A DNA stretch of 52,043 nucleotides from Betaproteobacteria bacterium HGW-Betaproteobacteria-7 (lineage in GTDB: Bacteria > Pseudomonadota > Gammaproteobacteria > Burkholderiales > Rhodocyclaceae): NCBI GenBank assembly GCA_002840765.1, contig PHCE01000024.1, forward strand, positions 50,098 to 102,140, given 5' to 3'. How positions within the stretch are numbered: the first letter of the stretch is position 1; every line of letters starts with the position of its first letter. A model generated the notes under the pieces. That model saw nothing but the letters and a program-made list of their open reading frames with translations, searched no databases and had not been told where the DNA came from. Shown piece by piece: positions 27,730-35,551 of this stretch. The translations under genes were made by a program, and so were the position numbers.

Positions 27730-28447
27730 ATGGGTGGCGATCCACCAGCCAAATTTTTTCCCCTGGCTGGGTTACTTCGACAAGATCGCGCGTAGCGATC
27801 TCTTCGTCTTTCTCGATGACGTTCAATACCAGAAGACGGGGGGTACATGGTCGAATCGCGTCAAGTTACTGATTAACAGCGAAGGTCGCTGGGTGACTGC
27901 GCCGATCGATCGGAGCTACCACGGAACGCGTACGATCAATGAAATAACTTTTTCGGAAAAGGAGGAATGGCGCTGGAAAATTCTTAAAACAATTCAGGCT
28001 GCCTATCGTCGAGCTCCTCATTTTTCTGAGGTGTGGGAAGTAATTGAGCCTTTGGTTTGCAATCCGGTTGAGACCTTGGCTGAATTCAACGTCCATGCCA
28101 TCACCGGTTTGACTGCAGCTATTGGGCTCGATACATCTCGTTTCGTTCGCAGTTCGTGCATTCCGACCGGTAGCGTCGCGACCCAGCGCTTGATTGAGCT
28201 AACCCGAAGTGTTGGGGGCGACAGCTATCTTTGCGGCGGGGGCTCCAGTGGCTACCAGGAAGACCTGGCATTTGCAGATGCTGGGCTGAACTTGTTGTAT
28301 CAGGGATTTTCTCCTGTCCCCTATCAACAGCAAGGTGCAAAGGATTTCGTTCCAGGCTTGTCTATCATTGATGCTGCTATGAATGTTGGCTGGAGTGGGG
28401 TGATGGGGCTGCTTGCAGCTGGTAAAGCGGATTTATGCACGCCATAG
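27716..28447 (+). CDS. WbqC-like family protein
   Basis: A 243-residue protein with the WbqC-family signature at the start, WVAIHQPNFFPWLGYFDKIARSD, followed by FLDDVQYQKTGGTWSNR and YLCGGGSSGYQ later. WbqC-like proteins are common in O-antigen clusters next to sugar aminotransferases or acyltransferases. Their biochemical role is poorly defined; an acylation or aminoacylation function has been suggested by context. The GTG at 27716 begins the conserved start. It overlaps the GNAT gene at the left and the wzx gene at the right, so the three are probably co-translated. Confidence 0.82.
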   Translation: MSTHKWVAIHQPNFFPWLGYFDKIARSDLFVFLDDVQYQKTGGTWSNRVKLLINSEGRWVTAPIDRSYHGTRTINEITFSEKEEWRWKILKTIQAAYRRAPHFSEVWEVIEPLVCNPVETLAEFNVHAITGLTAAIGLDTSRFVRSSCIPTGSVATQRLIELTRSVGGDSYLCGGGSSGYQEDLAFADAGLNLLYQGFSPVPYQQQGAKDFVPGLSIIDAAMNVGWSGVMGLLAAGKADLCTP

Positions 28448-29904
28448 AGATCAAGCGTCTGATCCGCGTATTTTTGGTCTATGGAATTGGTGGGATTCTG
28501 CAGAAATTTATGGGGCTGCTGCTTCTGCCATTGTTTACCCGCGTTCTTAGTCCTGATGATTACGGGGTTTTGGCACTTATCGGTTTTGTTGCTGTCGCGT
28601 TGAATAGTTTTTTCAGCCTCGGGACGGGCAATTCGATGGGGTTGCTCTATTTCAAGGAAGAGAATCCGGAGCGCCGCCTTGTTGTTGTTTGGTCTACTGC
28701 GGCATTGATGCTCATTAATGGTGCACTTCTTGCCGGGGGATTGTGCCTAGCCGCTGCACCAATAAGCATGCTGGTATTTGAAACCGAGAGTTATGCAAAT
28801 CTCCTGCGTTTGACGTTTATCAGTCTATTGTTTGCCTCAGTCATGGATCCATTTCTTGCATATCTGAGAATGGAGGAGAAGGCCAAGCAGTATGTGGTAT
28901 TGACCCTGATGAGTGCATGCTTGGCGATCGCCCTGAATGCCTGGTTCGTGCTAGGACTCCGATGGGGCATCGTCGGTGCGGCGATTGCTGGAGTTACCAC
29001 TACTGCGCTCTCATTAGCTGCCGTCGGTTGGGTGGTCGCGCGTCATCTCCCGTTTTGTGTCGATTTGAAGCTTTTGAAGCCGCTTGTTCGTATCGGCTTC
29101 CCATCCATTTTTGGCCTGTTTGCCTTTCTCCTGATCGATTATGCGGACAGGCAGATGCTGCAGCGAATGGCGGGTTTGCAGTCGCTTGGTGTCTATTCCG
29201 TCGGCTATAACTTCGGTATGGCGATGATGATTTTTGTTGGAGCGTTCAGTACTGCGTGGCCTCCATTTTTCATGTCGTTTATCAATCGTAGGGAAGAGGC
29301 GTCAATCCTCTTTGGCAAGATACTGCGCTATTACATCGGCATATTTGGCTTGCTCACGGTGATTTTCTTCGCTGCGGCAAAACCATTGGTCGTTTTCTTG
29401 GCGGGAGAAAGGTTTCAGGAAGCCTACGTGATCATTGGCATGGTGGCTTCTGCTTATATGCTGAAAGGCTGCTACCTGATCCTTTTGCCAAGCTTGTATT
29501 TTGAGAACAAGCTAGCGATGCAGTCCGCTATCGAATGGTTGGCAGCCTTGGTTAATGTTGCGCTTAATTTTCTCTGGATTCCGGCGTTTGGAATTGTTGG
29601 CGCGGCAGCGGCGACGTTCGTTGGATATCTTGTGTTGCCCATTGCCGCATGGGCAGTTGGGCAGCGGTACATGCCGGTAAAATATTGCTGGAGTTCAATA
29701 ACGGCTATTGCAGCGCTGCTTTTTGGCAGTGGATATTTCCTGTGGTGGTTTTCGCTGCAAGGTTCTCCCGCTTCGATTGTTAGCGTCTCCTCTGCCATTG
29801 TGAGTCTCTTGGCGATATTGATGTATCGGTTTGGGCTTGACGCAGAGGAGCGGAACGCAATCGTGAATGACGTGAAAAACCTTATGGCCAAGTATTCGGC
29901 TTAG
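28435..29904 (+). CDS. wzx: oligosaccharide flippase (Wzx/RfbX, MATE-like)
   Basis: A 489-residue integral membrane protein with about a dozen hydrophobic segments. It begins with the Wzx pattern (LIRVFLVYGIGGILQKFMGLLLLPLFTRVLSPDDYGVLAL split across the first helices). LLIDYADRQMLQRMAGLQSLGVYSVGYNFGM is the typical mid-protein Wzx segment, and the IPAFGIVGAAAATFVGYL helix follows later. Wzx proteins move undecaprenyl-linked repeat units across the inner membrane in the Wzy-dependent route. Its presence next to an ABC exporter (31499-34631) is noteworthy. It starts 13 bases before the WbqC-like stop. GC content is low relative to the window start. Confidence 0.92.
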   Translation: MHAIEIKRLIRVFLVYGIGGILQKFMGLLLLPLFTRVLSPDDYGVLALIGFVAVALNSFFSLGTGNSMGLLYFKEENPERRLVVVWSTAALMLINGALLAGGLCLAAAPISMLVFETESYANLLRLTFISLLFASVMDPFLAYLRMEEKAKQYVVLTLMSACLAIALNAWFVLGLRWGIVGAAIAGVTTTALSLAAVGWVVARHLPFCVDLKLLKPLVRIGFPSIFGLFAFLLIDYADRQMLQRMAGLQSLGVYSVGYNFGMAMMIFVGAFSTAWPPFFMSFINRREEASILFGKILRYYIGIFGLLTVIFFAAAKPLVVFLAGERFQEAYVIIGMVASAYMLKGCYLILLPSLYFENKLAMQSAIEWLAALVNVALNFLWIPAFGIVGAAAATFVGYLVLPIAAWAVGQRYMPVKYCWSSITAIAALLFGSGYFLWWFSLQGSPASIVSVSSAIVSLLAILMYRFGLDAEERNAIVNDVKNLMAKYSA

Positions 29905-29942
29905 TCGTGACAAAGGTTCGTTGCGGCACAAATTTTTTATTG

Positions 29943-31496
29943 ATGGAAATGAAGAAAATAATTCAACAATTTCGTCGTCTCGTTCCACGCATTAGCGACT
30001 GGCACACCGAACGACGCGCGAAGAGAGCGTTCAAGCGGCGGCAGAAAAATTCAACTGCTAAGGATGTGGAGGTTGCGGTTGCAGCATTTTCAGCAATGCT
30101 GATTTCCCGGATGGGGGAGGATACGGCTCAGGGGCTCCGCCAACAAAATATCGAGACACGCTCAATCGAATGGCGACAGCGAGTTCGTGCTTTGGCTGGT
30201 TTGCCTCCCACTGTATCGCACCAACCACGCATGGATGAGTTGGTGACCGAGATCGTTTTCCTGATGGAGCATCGAGACGTGTTGTCGTCAGTATTTCGTG
30301 CATTGGCGGAGCGGCGTGTCTTATTCGCAGGTCAAGCTTATTACAACGCATGGTATCTATCGCGAGCACTTCGAGCTCGCGGTTGGAAAGCTGACTTGCT
30401 CAATTGGGACGAGAATCCGTCTACGCAAATTTATTACCACGGTGAGGATTTCCGTGTTGGAGCGCCTGGGTTAACGACTGCGGAAGAATGTTTGAATTTT
30501 TATCTAGAGAGCTTGTATCTCTATGATGTATTCCATTTCAGCAATGCCAATGGAATGTATTTTAATGTTCATGCATTTAGGATATTCTCAGAAAACTACC
30601 AGCAGCATGCAGAGATTACTTTGCTTAAAGCGCTGGGAAAGGTGGTCGTATATTCGAATAACGGCTGTCTAGATGGCGTTTCTCAGTCTGCTTTTGCGCA
30701 ATGGGGAGGTGGGACTGTTTGTTCCATTTGCCGCTGGCAGAATGAGCCATCCGTTTGCAGTGACGAAAAGAATCTTGCCTGGGGACGCTTTCGAAATTCG
30801 ATCGCTGATTTTCAGTGCCTGCTTGGTGGTAATCGTGTCGATTTCAACGATGATCCGCGGGTTCACGAGGTTCCGGAATTTTATTGTCTTGATCCGCAGG
30901 TGTGGGATCCCGCGTTATCGATCCCGGACAAGATGCGTTTTCCAGCTGCGTCGCCAATGACGGTGCGTCTGTATCATGCGGTCGGGCACAAGGCAGACCG
31001 TACACGGGACGATGGCGTGAATATCAAGTCTTCGCATATTTACTTGCCCTTGATAGACAAGTTGAAAAGGGAAGGTCTTCCGCTTGAATTGATCGAGCCG
31101 ACTGGCATTCCAAACAAGGAGGTGCGCTTTCTTCAAATGCAAGCGGATATATTCCTGGACATGCTTTCCTACGGTTGGTTCGGTGCCAATGCCCGGGAAG
31201 CAATGATGCTCGCGAAGCCAGTGATTTGCTACATTCGACCTGAGTGGCTTGAGAGCCTGCGAGAAGAACTTCCGGAATATGCAGATGAGCTGCCAATTGT
31301 CAGTGCTACTCCTGAAACGATTGAGGAAGTTTTGCGCGACTTGATTGCGAATCCCGAGAAGCGTCGTGAAATCGGTAATCGGAGTCGACGCTTTGCCATC
31401 AAGTGGCACTCGGCGGAGGCGGCTGGTAAGCGATTTGATGAGATCTATTCGCGTCTGCTCAGGGGGGATCCCCAGTTGCGTCACTCGAAGCAGTAA
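29943..31496 (+). CDS. putative glycosyltransferase, GT4-like
   Basis: A 517-residue protein. The first 140 residues are basic and charged (WHTERRAKRAFKRRQ) with no transmembrane span. FAGQAYYNAWYLSRALRARGW resembles the start of a GT-B N-domain. The C-terminal part has YGWFGANAREAMMLAKPVICYIRPEW, the E-x7-E nucleotide-sugar site region of group 1 glycosyltransferases, and SATPETIEEVLRDLIANPEKRREIGNRSRRFA, the usual final helices. Donor and acceptor are unknown. Start is uncertain: GTG at 29907, ATG at 29943 and ATG at 29949 are in frame; I use 29943. It precedes the ABC exporter genes by two bases. Confidence 0.72.
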   Translation: MEMKKIIQQFRRLVPRISDWHTERRAKRAFKRRQKNSTAKDVEVAVAAFSAMLISRMGEDTAQGLRQQNIETRSIEWRQRVRALAGLPPTVSHQPRMDELVTEIVFLMEHRDVLSSVFRALAERRVLFAGQAYYNAWYLSRALRARGWKADLLNWDENPSTQIYYHGEDFRVGAPGLTTAEECLNFYLESLYLYDVFHFSNANGMYFNVHAFRIFSENYQQHAEITLLKALGKVVVYSNNGCLDGVSQSAFAQWGGGTVCSICRWQNEPSVCSDEKNLAWGRFRNSIADFQCLLGGNRVDFNDDPRVHEVPEFYCLDPQVWDPALSIPDKMRFPAASPMTVRLYHAVGHKADRTRDDGVNIKSSHIYLPLIDKLKREGLPLELIEPTGIPNKEVRFLQMQADIFLDMLSYGWFGANAREAMMLAKPVICYIRPEWLESLREELPEYADELPIVSATPETIEEVLRDLIANPEKRREIGNRSRRFAIKWHSAEAAGKRFDEIYSRLLRGDPQLRHSKQ

Positions 31497-31498
31497 CT

Positions 31499-32656
31499 GT
31501 GAATAGAACCGACCTCGCCCTCAGTTGCGAGAACATCCGGAAAGATTTTCATGTTCTCCGTGATATTCGTTTGTGGCGCATCATGCTTGGCATCGAACAG
31601 CCTTTCGATGCTGCGGTTATTCATGCCTTGAAAGACATCTCGCTCAAAGTGCCACGCGGGAAGATCGTCGGCATTCTAGGCAGAAATGGTGCCGGCAAGA
31701 GTACTTTGCTGCGCCTCCTGGGGGGGGTCTATGAACCGACGGCAGGTCGCATATGGCGTAACGGGCAGGTGGCCGGGTTATTCGAACTCGGTGGCGTTGG
31801 GAATGCCCACCTTACTGGAAGAGACTACGCTGAACGTTATCTTCGTGTGATTGGGGGGGTGACCGCGGGGGCGTTGGCCGAGCTGCTCGACGACATTCAG
31901 GAGTTTTCCGAATTGGGCGATGCCTTTGGGCAAAAAATAAGAACTTATTCTTCGGGCATGTCAGCGCGTCTCTATTTTGCAACTGCAACGGCCATGCAGC
32001 ACGAAATCTACCTGATCGATGAGCTGCTGTCGGTGGGCGATGAGCATTTTCAGGCTAAATGCTGGCGTCGTATGCGCGAGCGGTTGTTGAACGGCGCTTC
32101 CGGGGTGCTGGTGACGCATGCCTGGGAGGCGATCGTCAGATTGTGTGAGCATGCTTGCATCATCTATGATGGCCGATTCTCCTTTGTTGGCGACAGCGAC
32201 AAGGCGGTGGTGAAATATCTCGGATTGTCTGTGCCGGTTGCTACATCCGCGCGATTCTCCAGCGAAAACCCAAGCGCTTATTCAGCGATTTCCGGGGAAG
32301 ATGTTGAGTTGCAGATATCAGTGGATGTTCTTGAAGAGACAGAGGTTTCTCTGGCAGCATCAATAGAAGTTCTGCGCGTGGGACTTGGCTGGGAAATCGT
32401 GTTGTTGAGCAACCCGATGAGCATCGGGGCCGCTGTCGGCCGGCATGATGTCATCTTGAAAATTGCAAAGTTGCCGCTCGTGCCTGGGCGCTATTCCCTG
32501 AATCTGTTTCTGTCTAGAGAGAAAACGCGGGAAGGACTGGATGTCAGATCTTGGACCTATGGCAACGGCTGTGAACTGGAAGTGCTCTCCGATAAAGACT
32601 ATGGCGGCGCTATGGTGCGCTTGCCATACACTGTCCGACCTATCGGGGGGCTGTAA
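31499..32656 (+). CDS. wzt: polysaccharide ABC transporter ATP-binding protein 1
   Basis: A 385-residue ATPase of the O-antigen/teichoic-acid export type. The Walker A motif is GRNGAGKST (about residues 60-68), the ABC signature YSSGMSARL near 150, Walker B YLIDELLSVGD near 170 and the H-loop LVTHAW. After about residue 235 an extra domain follows (ARFSSENPSAYSAISG onwards), comparable in position with the carbohydrate-binding domain of Wzt proteins. A GTG start two bases after the upstream stop is the only reasonable one. The gene contains a run of eight G (31720-31727) and one of seven G (31853-31859). It ends by a one-base overlap with the second ATPase gene. Confidence 0.9.
   Translation: MNRTDLALSCENIRKDFHVLRDIRLWRIMLGIEQPFDAAVIHALKDISLKVPRGKIVGILGRNGAGKSTLLRLLGGVYEPTAGRIWRNGQVAGLFELGGVGNAHLTGRDYAERYLRVIGGVTAGALAELLDDIQEFSELGDAFGQKIRTYSSGMSARLYFATATAMQHEIYLIDELLSVGDEHFQAKCWRRMRERLLNGASGVLVTHAWEAIVRLCEHACIIYDGRFSFVGDSDKAVVKYLGLSVPVATSARFSSENPSAYSAISGEDVELQISVDVLEETEVSLAASIEVLRVGLGWEIVLLSNPMSIGAAVGRHDVILKIAKLPLVPGRYSLNLFLSREKTREGLDVRSWTYGNGCELEVLSDKDYGGAMVRLPYTVRPIGGL
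31720..31727 (+). repeat. poly-G tract, eight G, inside wzt1
   Basis: Eight consecutive G lie in codons for LGGV a few residues after the Walker A motif of the first ATPase gene. Such tracts can slip in replication and switch a reading frame on or off. At eight bases the rate would be low; whether it varies here is unknown. Confidence 0.6.
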
Positions 32657-33846
32657 TGGAGCAGCGGTTATCTCTTGAACACGTTTCAAAGTCATTTACG
32701 ACAGCCCTGATTCCAGGAGGGCAAGCAGGACAGAGCACCAAGCTTGCAGTCGATGACGTCGTACTCGAGATACGGTGCGGTGACAGAGTTGGGATTGTCG
32801 GGCCGAACGGTGCTGGGAAGTCCACGCTTTTGCACATGATTGCGGGGGTTTCATCTCCGACTTCGGGGCGTATTGATGTGCAAGGTAAGGTCACTTCGAT
32901 TCTGACACTCGGCGTAGGGCTTCGGGATGATTTGAGCGGTCGGGAGAACATTTTTGTCGATGGCGCAGTTCAAGGGAAGTCCCGCGACGATATTGATAAG
33001 GTGGTGGAGGAGGTTGTCGCCTTTGCCGAGTTGGGGGAATTCATCGACTATCCGGTACGGACGTATTCGACCGGAATGAAGGCGCGTTTGGCATTTTCGA
33101 TGATTACGCATCTCGAACCCGAAATCCTGATCATCGACGAGGCGCTTTCTGTCGGTGATGCGGGATTCGGTGCGAAGGCGACGAAAAAGATTCTGGATAT
33201 CTGCAACCGAGGGAAGATTGTGATCATCGTTTCGCATTCCATGGGATCGATACGAAGCATGTGCAATCGTTGTCTGTGGATGGATAGCGGGCGGATTGTC
33301 ATGGATGGTGATCCCGAGGTGGTTACTGCTGCCTATATCGAGGCGGTGCGCGGCGCAGATGAAGCCATTTTGCTGCAACGTTTCAAGGCGTTTGAACGGA
33401 CGCGTTCCGTAGTTCCGGGTAGTCGAATCAATTCTGTCGAATTGTTCAACGGTTCTTTATCGCCAGCCCGCGTGCTGAAGGCGGGAGAGCACTCTTTCCT
33501 TCGGATTCGAGGCGAACATGCCTTAAGTGCTGCAGGAGGCGAATGCCAAATTCGTATTGTTCGCCTTGATGACGCTGTTCTACTTTCTTTGGTGCAGTGT
33601 GTCGACCAATGGCGACTCGGCGAAACCAACTTCGGCTTGGAAATTGACCTGGGGCCGCTTGTGCTAGGTATGGCGACTTATCGGCTTGATGTTTCGTTGG
33701 TTTCCAACGATTGTGTGTGCGCGGAATCTTCGGTTGTTTTTGAGGTAATTGCCCCGCTGGCACCAACGGGCGGCAAACCCATGCTTCTGTATCCAATGAC
33801 ACTCGAGTCGTCCTTTTCCGGGGCTCTGGAGGGTAGTCTCCGATGA
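32656..33846 (+). CDS. wzt: polysaccharide ABC transporter ATP-binding protein 2
   Basis: A 396-residue ATPase of the same family. Walker A is GPNGAGKST (residues about 49-57), the signature YSTGMKARLAFSM near 136, Walker B ILIIDEALSVGDAGF near 157-170 and the H-loop VSHSM. The sequence VTSILTLGVGLRDDLSGRENIF is the usual Wzt Q-loop region. A C-terminal extension of about 150 residues begins near RTRSVVPGSRINSVELFNG and is a candidate O-antigen binding domain. It overlaps the permease gene by four bases. Two distinct ATPase genes beside a single permease gene imply a heterodimeric motor or two alternative ones. Confidence 0.92.
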   Translation: MEQRLSLEHVSKSFTTALIPGGQAGQSTKLAVDDVVLEIRCGDRVGIVGPNGAGKSTLLHMIAGVSSPTSGRIDVQGKVTSILTLGVGLRDDLSGRENIFVDGAVQGKSRDDIDKVVEEVVAFAELGEFIDYPVRTYSTGMKARLAFSMITHLEPEILIIDEALSVGDAGFGAKATKKILDICNRGKIVIIVSHSMGSIRSMCNRCLWMDSGRIVMDGDPEVVTAAYIEAVRGADEAILLQRFKAFERTRSVVPGSRINSVELFNGSLSPARVLKAGEHSFLRIRGEHALSAAGGECQIRIVRLDDAVLLSLVQCVDQWRLGETNFGLEIDLGPLVLGMATYRLDVSLVSNDCVCAESSVVFEVIAPLAPTGGKPMLLYPMTLESSFSGALEGSLR

Positions 33847-34631
33847 TTTTTGGTTTTGATAGGCAGGATGTCCGATTGGCCATCAATCTGTTCAGAATGA
33901 ACATCCGTGATCGCTATCTCGGTTCGACACTCGGCAGCCTGTGGGCAGTCGCCAATCCGTTGTTCATGCTGGCGCTGTATACCTATGTGTTTGGCTTCGT
34001 CTTCAAGGTGCGACTGCCGGGGGCAGAAACCACACTCGGCTATGTGCTATGGCTAATCAGCGGTTATGGTCCGTGGATCGCCACGACCGAGGCGCTGCTT
34101 GCTGCCGCTGGTTCAGTGGTGGGGGCTGCAGGTATTGTCAAGAACATGGCATTCAAGACAGAACTGCTACCGCTGTCGGCCGTTTTCGTTGGCCTAATCA
34201 ATCTGCTGGTCAGTATGACATTTCTGCTGTTGCTGCTCATTTTGAGCGGCGGGCAGGTAGGCTGGACGATAATTCTTCTTCCAATTGTCATTGCTATTCA
34301 TTTTTTCTTTCTTGCGGGCGTGGGACTTTGGCTAGGGGCGATCACCGTATTTGTTCGCGATCTGATGCAGGCATTGCCCAATTTGCTCACAATCATGCTT
34401 TTTGCCAGCCCAATCTTCTATTCCATGGAGAGCTTGCCGGCAATTGTCCAGAATATTTCATTTGTCAATCCGTTTTTTCAGATATCAGATGCATACAGAA
34501 AGATTATCTTGGAGGAGCAAATGCCGGCTGTGTGGGGAATGCTCTACCTGATGCTGCTGTCGCTAATCGTTTTTTGGTCTGGAATGATTTCTTTTAGAAG
34601 GGTAAAGGGATATTTTGATTCAGCGCTTTGA
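33843..34631 (+). CDS. wzm: polysaccharide ABC transporter permease
   Basis: A 262-residue ABC-2 type permease with about six membrane spans. The N-terminal DVRLAINLFRMNIRDRYLGSTLGSLWAVANPLFMLALYTY (in two consecutive stretches) is the Wzm/TagG family start, and a late segment, FVNPFFQISDAYRKIIL, is also diagnostic. It exports undecaprenyl-linked or lipid-linked polysaccharide across the inner membrane. It overlaps the second ATPase gene (ATGA) and is the only permease gene of this kind in the window. A 77-base AT-rich gap follows. Confidence 0.93.
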   Translation: MIFGFDRQDVRLAINLFRMNIRDRYLGSTLGSLWAVANPLFMLALYTYVFGFVFKVRLPGAETTLGYVLWLISGYGPWIATTEALLAAAGSVVGAAGIVKNMAFKTELLPLSAVFVGLINLLVSMTFLLLLLILSGGQVGWTIILLPIVIAIHFFFLAGVGLWLGAITVFVRDLMQALPNLLTIMLFASPIFYSMESLPAIVQNISFVNPFFQISDAYRKIILEEQMPAVWGMLYLMLLSLIVFWSGMISFRRVKGYFDSAL

Positions 34632-34708
34632 TGGGTTTTTGGATCACAATTTAAATCAATTGCCCGATACGTGTTTGAGTGTAAATGTCTTGTTATTAAG
34701 GCTTCGTT
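34632..34708 (+). other. AT-rich 77-base gap after wzm
   Basis: This gap is AT-rich by eye and contains an imperfect inverted repeat built on CAATT and AATTG around 34650-34665. AAGG at 34698-34701 is the ribosome-binding site of the next gene. A promoter here is plausible given composition and gap size, but I could not pair convincing hexamers. Confidence 0.3.
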
Positions 34709-35533
34709 ATGAATCAAACTGAAATTTCGCAGAAAAATTCCGACTTCTGGAATGAGTTGTGTGGCTCCCATCTTGCCAAAACCCTTGGAATTACGGACTC
34801 GTCTCCAGAGTCGCTCAAGCGTTTCGATGATTGGTACTTCGATTTCTACCCATATCTTTTTAGCCATATTCCATTTGGCCAATTAGAAGGAAAAGATGTT
34901 CTTGAAGTTGGTCTTGGCTACGGTACGGTTTCGCAACGTTTGGCGGAGTCTGGGGCTAAATACACTGGACTTGACATCGCAGCAGGTCCGGTGGCCATGG
35001 CGAATCACCGTCTCAAACAAGAGAATCTGAATGGTATCGCAGTTCAGGGCAGTATATTGGAACCGGATTTTCCGGCTGAATCCTTTGATACCATTGTCGC
35101 TATCGGATGTCTGCATCACACCGGAAATCTCAGGAAGGCAATTGCCCAATGCTGGAAGTTGTTGCGTCCGGGCGGCTCTCTTATATTCATGGTTTACTAC
35201 GCTTATTCGTATCGCCGTTACCGCATGGTGCCACTGACGACGATCTCGCATCTATTAAGGGAGGCCACAGGTTATCGTGGTGTGGTCGGCGCCAGCGATG
35301 ATCGTGAGCGCAGCGCATATGACGCAGGTTCAACGGGAGTCGCTGCTCCACACACCGACTGGATTTCGGTTCGCTCCCTCGAAATGTATTGCAAGGACTT
35401 CGCGAGTTTCTCTGCTGTGCTAGAGAATATCGACCAAGAGCCTCCTTTTGGGCGTACGCCAAGAGCGGCCTTGCTAAAGACTCGATGGCCGGGTTTGGTT
35501 GGGCTGGATTTGTATGCTACCGCGGTCAAGTAA
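34709..35533 (+). CDS. class I SAM-dependent methyltransferase
   Basis: A 274-residue methyltransferase. Motif I is VLEVGLGYGTVSQRLAESGAKYTGLDIA, then FDTIVAIGCLHHTGNLRKAIAQCWKLLRPGGSLIFMVYY, the post-I and motif IV/VI order expected for a UbiE/Methyltransf_11-type fold. The N-terminal 55 residues (FWNELCGSHLAKTLGITDSSPESLKRFDDWYFDFYP) match the 'class I methyltransferase' seen in O-antigen clusters with a conserved FD.WYF.FYPYL segment. The target is probably a sugar hydroxyl or the chain terminus. In Wzm/Wzt systems terminal methylation can stop chain growth, which would fit the neighbouring ABC genes, but this is only inference. Confidence 0.85.
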   Translation: MNQTEISQKNSDFWNELCGSHLAKTLGITDSSPESLKRFDDWYFDFYPYLFSHIPFGQLEGKDVLEVGLGYGTVSQRLAESGAKYTGLDIAAGPVAMANHRLKQENLNGIAVQGSILEPDFPAESFDTIVAIGCLHHTGNLRKAIAQCWKLLRPGGSLIFMVYYAYSYRRYRMVPLTTISHLLREATGYRGVVGASDDRERSAYDAGSTGVAAPHTDWISVRSLEMYCKDFASFSAVLENIDQEPPFGRTPRAALLKTRWPGLVGLDLYATAVK

Positions 35534-35551
35534 ATTGTGGCGTAGTCGCAC

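Noticed and set aside
29907..29942. GTG-initiated N-terminal extension of the glycosyltransferase at 29943
   Set aside because: There is no clear ribosome-binding site at the GTG, and two ATG codons follow at 29943 and 29949. The choice stays uncertain.
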